A stretch of DNA of 7,374 nucleotides from Chloroflexota bacterium. GTDB lineage: Bacteria; Chloroflexota; Anaerolineae; 4572-78; J111. Shown in pieces: positions 6,727 through 7,374 of this stretch (within the stretch, counting starts at the first letter, position 1; each line of letters starts with the position of its first letter). The stretch lies in the NCBI GenBank assembly GCA_003695455.1, contig RFJF01000344.1:1-7374 (forward strand), read 5' to 3'. Below the pieces are notes generated by a model, which did not search any database, was not told the DNA's origin, and saw nothing but the letters and a program-made list of their open reading frames with translations. The position numbers and the translations under genes are program-made.

Positions 6727-6769
6727 TGCGCAGGTCGCACGTGGCAAGTCGCAAATGGCAGGGGCGCAC
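6727..6769. repeat. Degenerate heptamer tandem repeat, tract 1
   Basis: Successive 7-base units fit GT(C/G)GCAN: TGCGCAG (6727, weak), GTCGCAC (6734), GTGGCAA (6741), GTCGCAA (6748), ATGGCAG (6755) and, after one extra base, GGCGCAC (6763). It begins just after the stop codon of the nucleotidase-like gene. Short heptameric tandem repeats are known in cyanobacteria, and I associate similar tracts with Chloroflexota intergenic regions. GTGCG-CAGGT-CGCAC (6726-6740) can also fold as a small hairpin, but no T-run follows, so it does not look like a terminator. Confidence 0.6.
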
Positions 6770-6781
6770 AATCGTCACTCG

Positions 6782-6824
6782 CCGTTCGCACATTTGCTGT
6801 CTACCGTTTGCCGTCTACCGTATT
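6782..6824. repeat. Degenerate heptamer tandem repeat, tract 2
   Basis: Units of the form CCGT(T/C)T(G/A) run up to the ribosome binding site of the aldolase gene: CCGTTCG (6782), one spacer base, ACATTTG (6790), CTGTCTA (6797), CCGTTTG (6804), CCGTCTA (6811) and CCGTATT (6818). The TTG and CTA endings alternate, so the higher-order unit may be 14 bases. The unit differs from tract 1, yet both keep a 7-base period in the same 118-base gap. Nothing else is recognisable in the gap; I see no convincing promoter. Confidence 0.6.
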
Positions 6825-6827
6825 TTC

Positions 6828-6835
6828 AGGAGGAG
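6828..6835 (+). promoter_or_regulatory. Strong ribosome binding site of the aldolase gene
   Basis: AGGAGGAG lies 5 bases before the ATG at 6841 (7 from the GGAGG core). It is the strongest such site in the window and sets the start; it suggests high expression of the aldolase compared with the coupled genes upstream. Confidence 0.85.
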
Positions 6836-6840
6836 AATCT

Positions 6841-7374
6841 ATGCCCACCACTCGCAGATTGAACCGCATTTTCCGGCCCGACGGCCGGGCGCTGATTGTG
6901 GCCTTTGACCACGGCATGATTGACGGCCCCGCGCCGGGGATGGAACGTCCCGCCGACACGCTGCCCAAAATTGCCGCCGGGGGCGCGGACGCTATTTTGA
7001 CCACCTTTGGCACCGCTACCCGCTTTGCCCGCCAAATTGCGCCGCTGGGCCTGATTTTGCGGCTGGACGGCGGCGGCACCAAACTCGGGGCGATGGACGG
7101 TCCCGGCGCGCAATTTTACACCGTGGAGGATGCCCTGCGGCTGGGCGCGGACGCAGTAGCCGTGTCTGCGTTTCCCGGCTCGGCCAAAGAAGAGGCCACG
7201 CTTGAAACGCTGGCCCGGGTGATCGGCCAGGCCCACGCCTGGGGCTTGCCGGTGATGGCCGAAATGGTGCCGGGCGGTTTTGACAGCGGGCCGGAGTTCC
7301 GCACCGCCGAAAGCATTGCCGTATCGGCGCGGGTGGCCGCGGAATTGGGCGCGGATTGGGTGAAGGTTCCCTAC
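6841..7374 (+). CDS. Class I aldolase, DhnA/LsrF (DeoC/LacD) family, C-terminus beyond right edge
   Basis: The 178 visible residues are the first two thirds of a TIM-barrel aldolase of the archaeal-type class I fructose-bisphosphate aldolase / LsrF / aminodideoxy-heptulosonate synthase family. Such enzymes make or break C-C bonds through a Lys Schiff base. [13 protein letters not shown] (17-29) carries the conserved Asp23-His24 pair. Strands follow regularly: [31 protein letters not shown] and [12 protein letters not shown]. The window ends at GADWVKVPY, where Lys175 is the expected Schiff-base lysine. In many relatives the block before it reads YPRG; here it is VPGG (143-146), so the catalytic Tyr seen in some family members is not at that position. 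No stop codon lies in the window. The gene lies 118 bases after the nucleotidase-like gene and could be in the same transcript or separate. The specific substrate cannot be assigned. Confidence 0.9.
   Translation, partial: MPTTRRLNRIFRPDGRALIVAFDHGMIDGPAPGMERPADTLPKIAAGGADAILTTFGTATRFARQIAPLGLILRLDGGGTKLGAMDGPGAQFYTVEDALRLGADAVAVSAFPGSAKEEATLETLARVIGQAHAWGLPVMAEMVPGGFDSGPEFRTAESIAVSARVAAELGADWVKVPY

Noticed and set aside
6726..6740. GTGCG-CAGGT-CGCAC hairpin after the nucleotidase-like gene as a terminator
   Set aside because: The stem is only 5 base pairs and no T-run follows; it is more simply explained as part of the heptamer repeat tract.
5136..6791. Minus-strand open frame of 551 codons over the nucleotidase-like gene
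   Set aside because: The plus strand encodes a complete two-domain phosphoesterase with all metal motifs; the antisense frame is a GC-rich shadow of Gly/Ala/His-rich composition without recognisable domains.

Overview
The window is GC-rich, densely coding bacterial DNA with seven genes in two divergent groups and no gap over 300 bases. A bacterial NurA nuclease, a stand-alone HAS-barrel protein, a long uninterrupted pentapeptide-repeat protein and intergenic tracts of degenerate 7-base repeats together suggest a Chloroflexota-type organism (Anaerolineae or a relative). This placement is an inference from gene content and style; no rRNA or marker gene is present.

Minus-strand operon (3740 down to 1). 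It starts from a strong promoter with an extended -10 (3772-3799) and runs: LpxH-like calcineurin-type phosphoesterase (2292-3740), NurA-family nuclease (1073-2281), a 201-residue HAS-barrel protein with no ATPase domain (471-1076), and a pentapeptide-repeat protein cut by the left edge (1-465). The gaps are 10 bases, a 4-base ATGA overlap, and 5 bases with the ribosome binding site inside the preceding gene, so co-transcription and translational coupling are very likely. In archaea, and in bacteria such as Deinococcus, NurA works with the HerA hexameric motor, whose N-terminal HAS barrel contacts NurA. Here the barrel occurs as a separate protein beside NurA, without the motor, and is followed by a protein of a fold known for DNA mimicry. 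This is the most interesting part of the window: a possible reorganised NurA DNA-end-processing module.

Divergent intergenic region (3741-3926). It holds the minus-strand promoter, a weaker candidate plus-strand promoter (3848-3876) and an 8-base palindrome between them.

Plus-strand group. A D-2-hydroxyacid dehydrogenase (3927-4934) is followed after 6 bases by a UshA/5'-nucleotidase-family protein (4941-6722) that has no signal peptide. A 118-base gap with two heptamer repeat tracts follows, then a class I DhnA/LsrF-type aldolase (6841 to the right edge) with a very strong ribosome binding site; the visible part ends just after its Schiff-base lysine. These three look metabolic (2-hydroxyacid, nucleotide or phosphoester, and sugar-phosphate chemistry), but their substrates cannot be read from the sequence.
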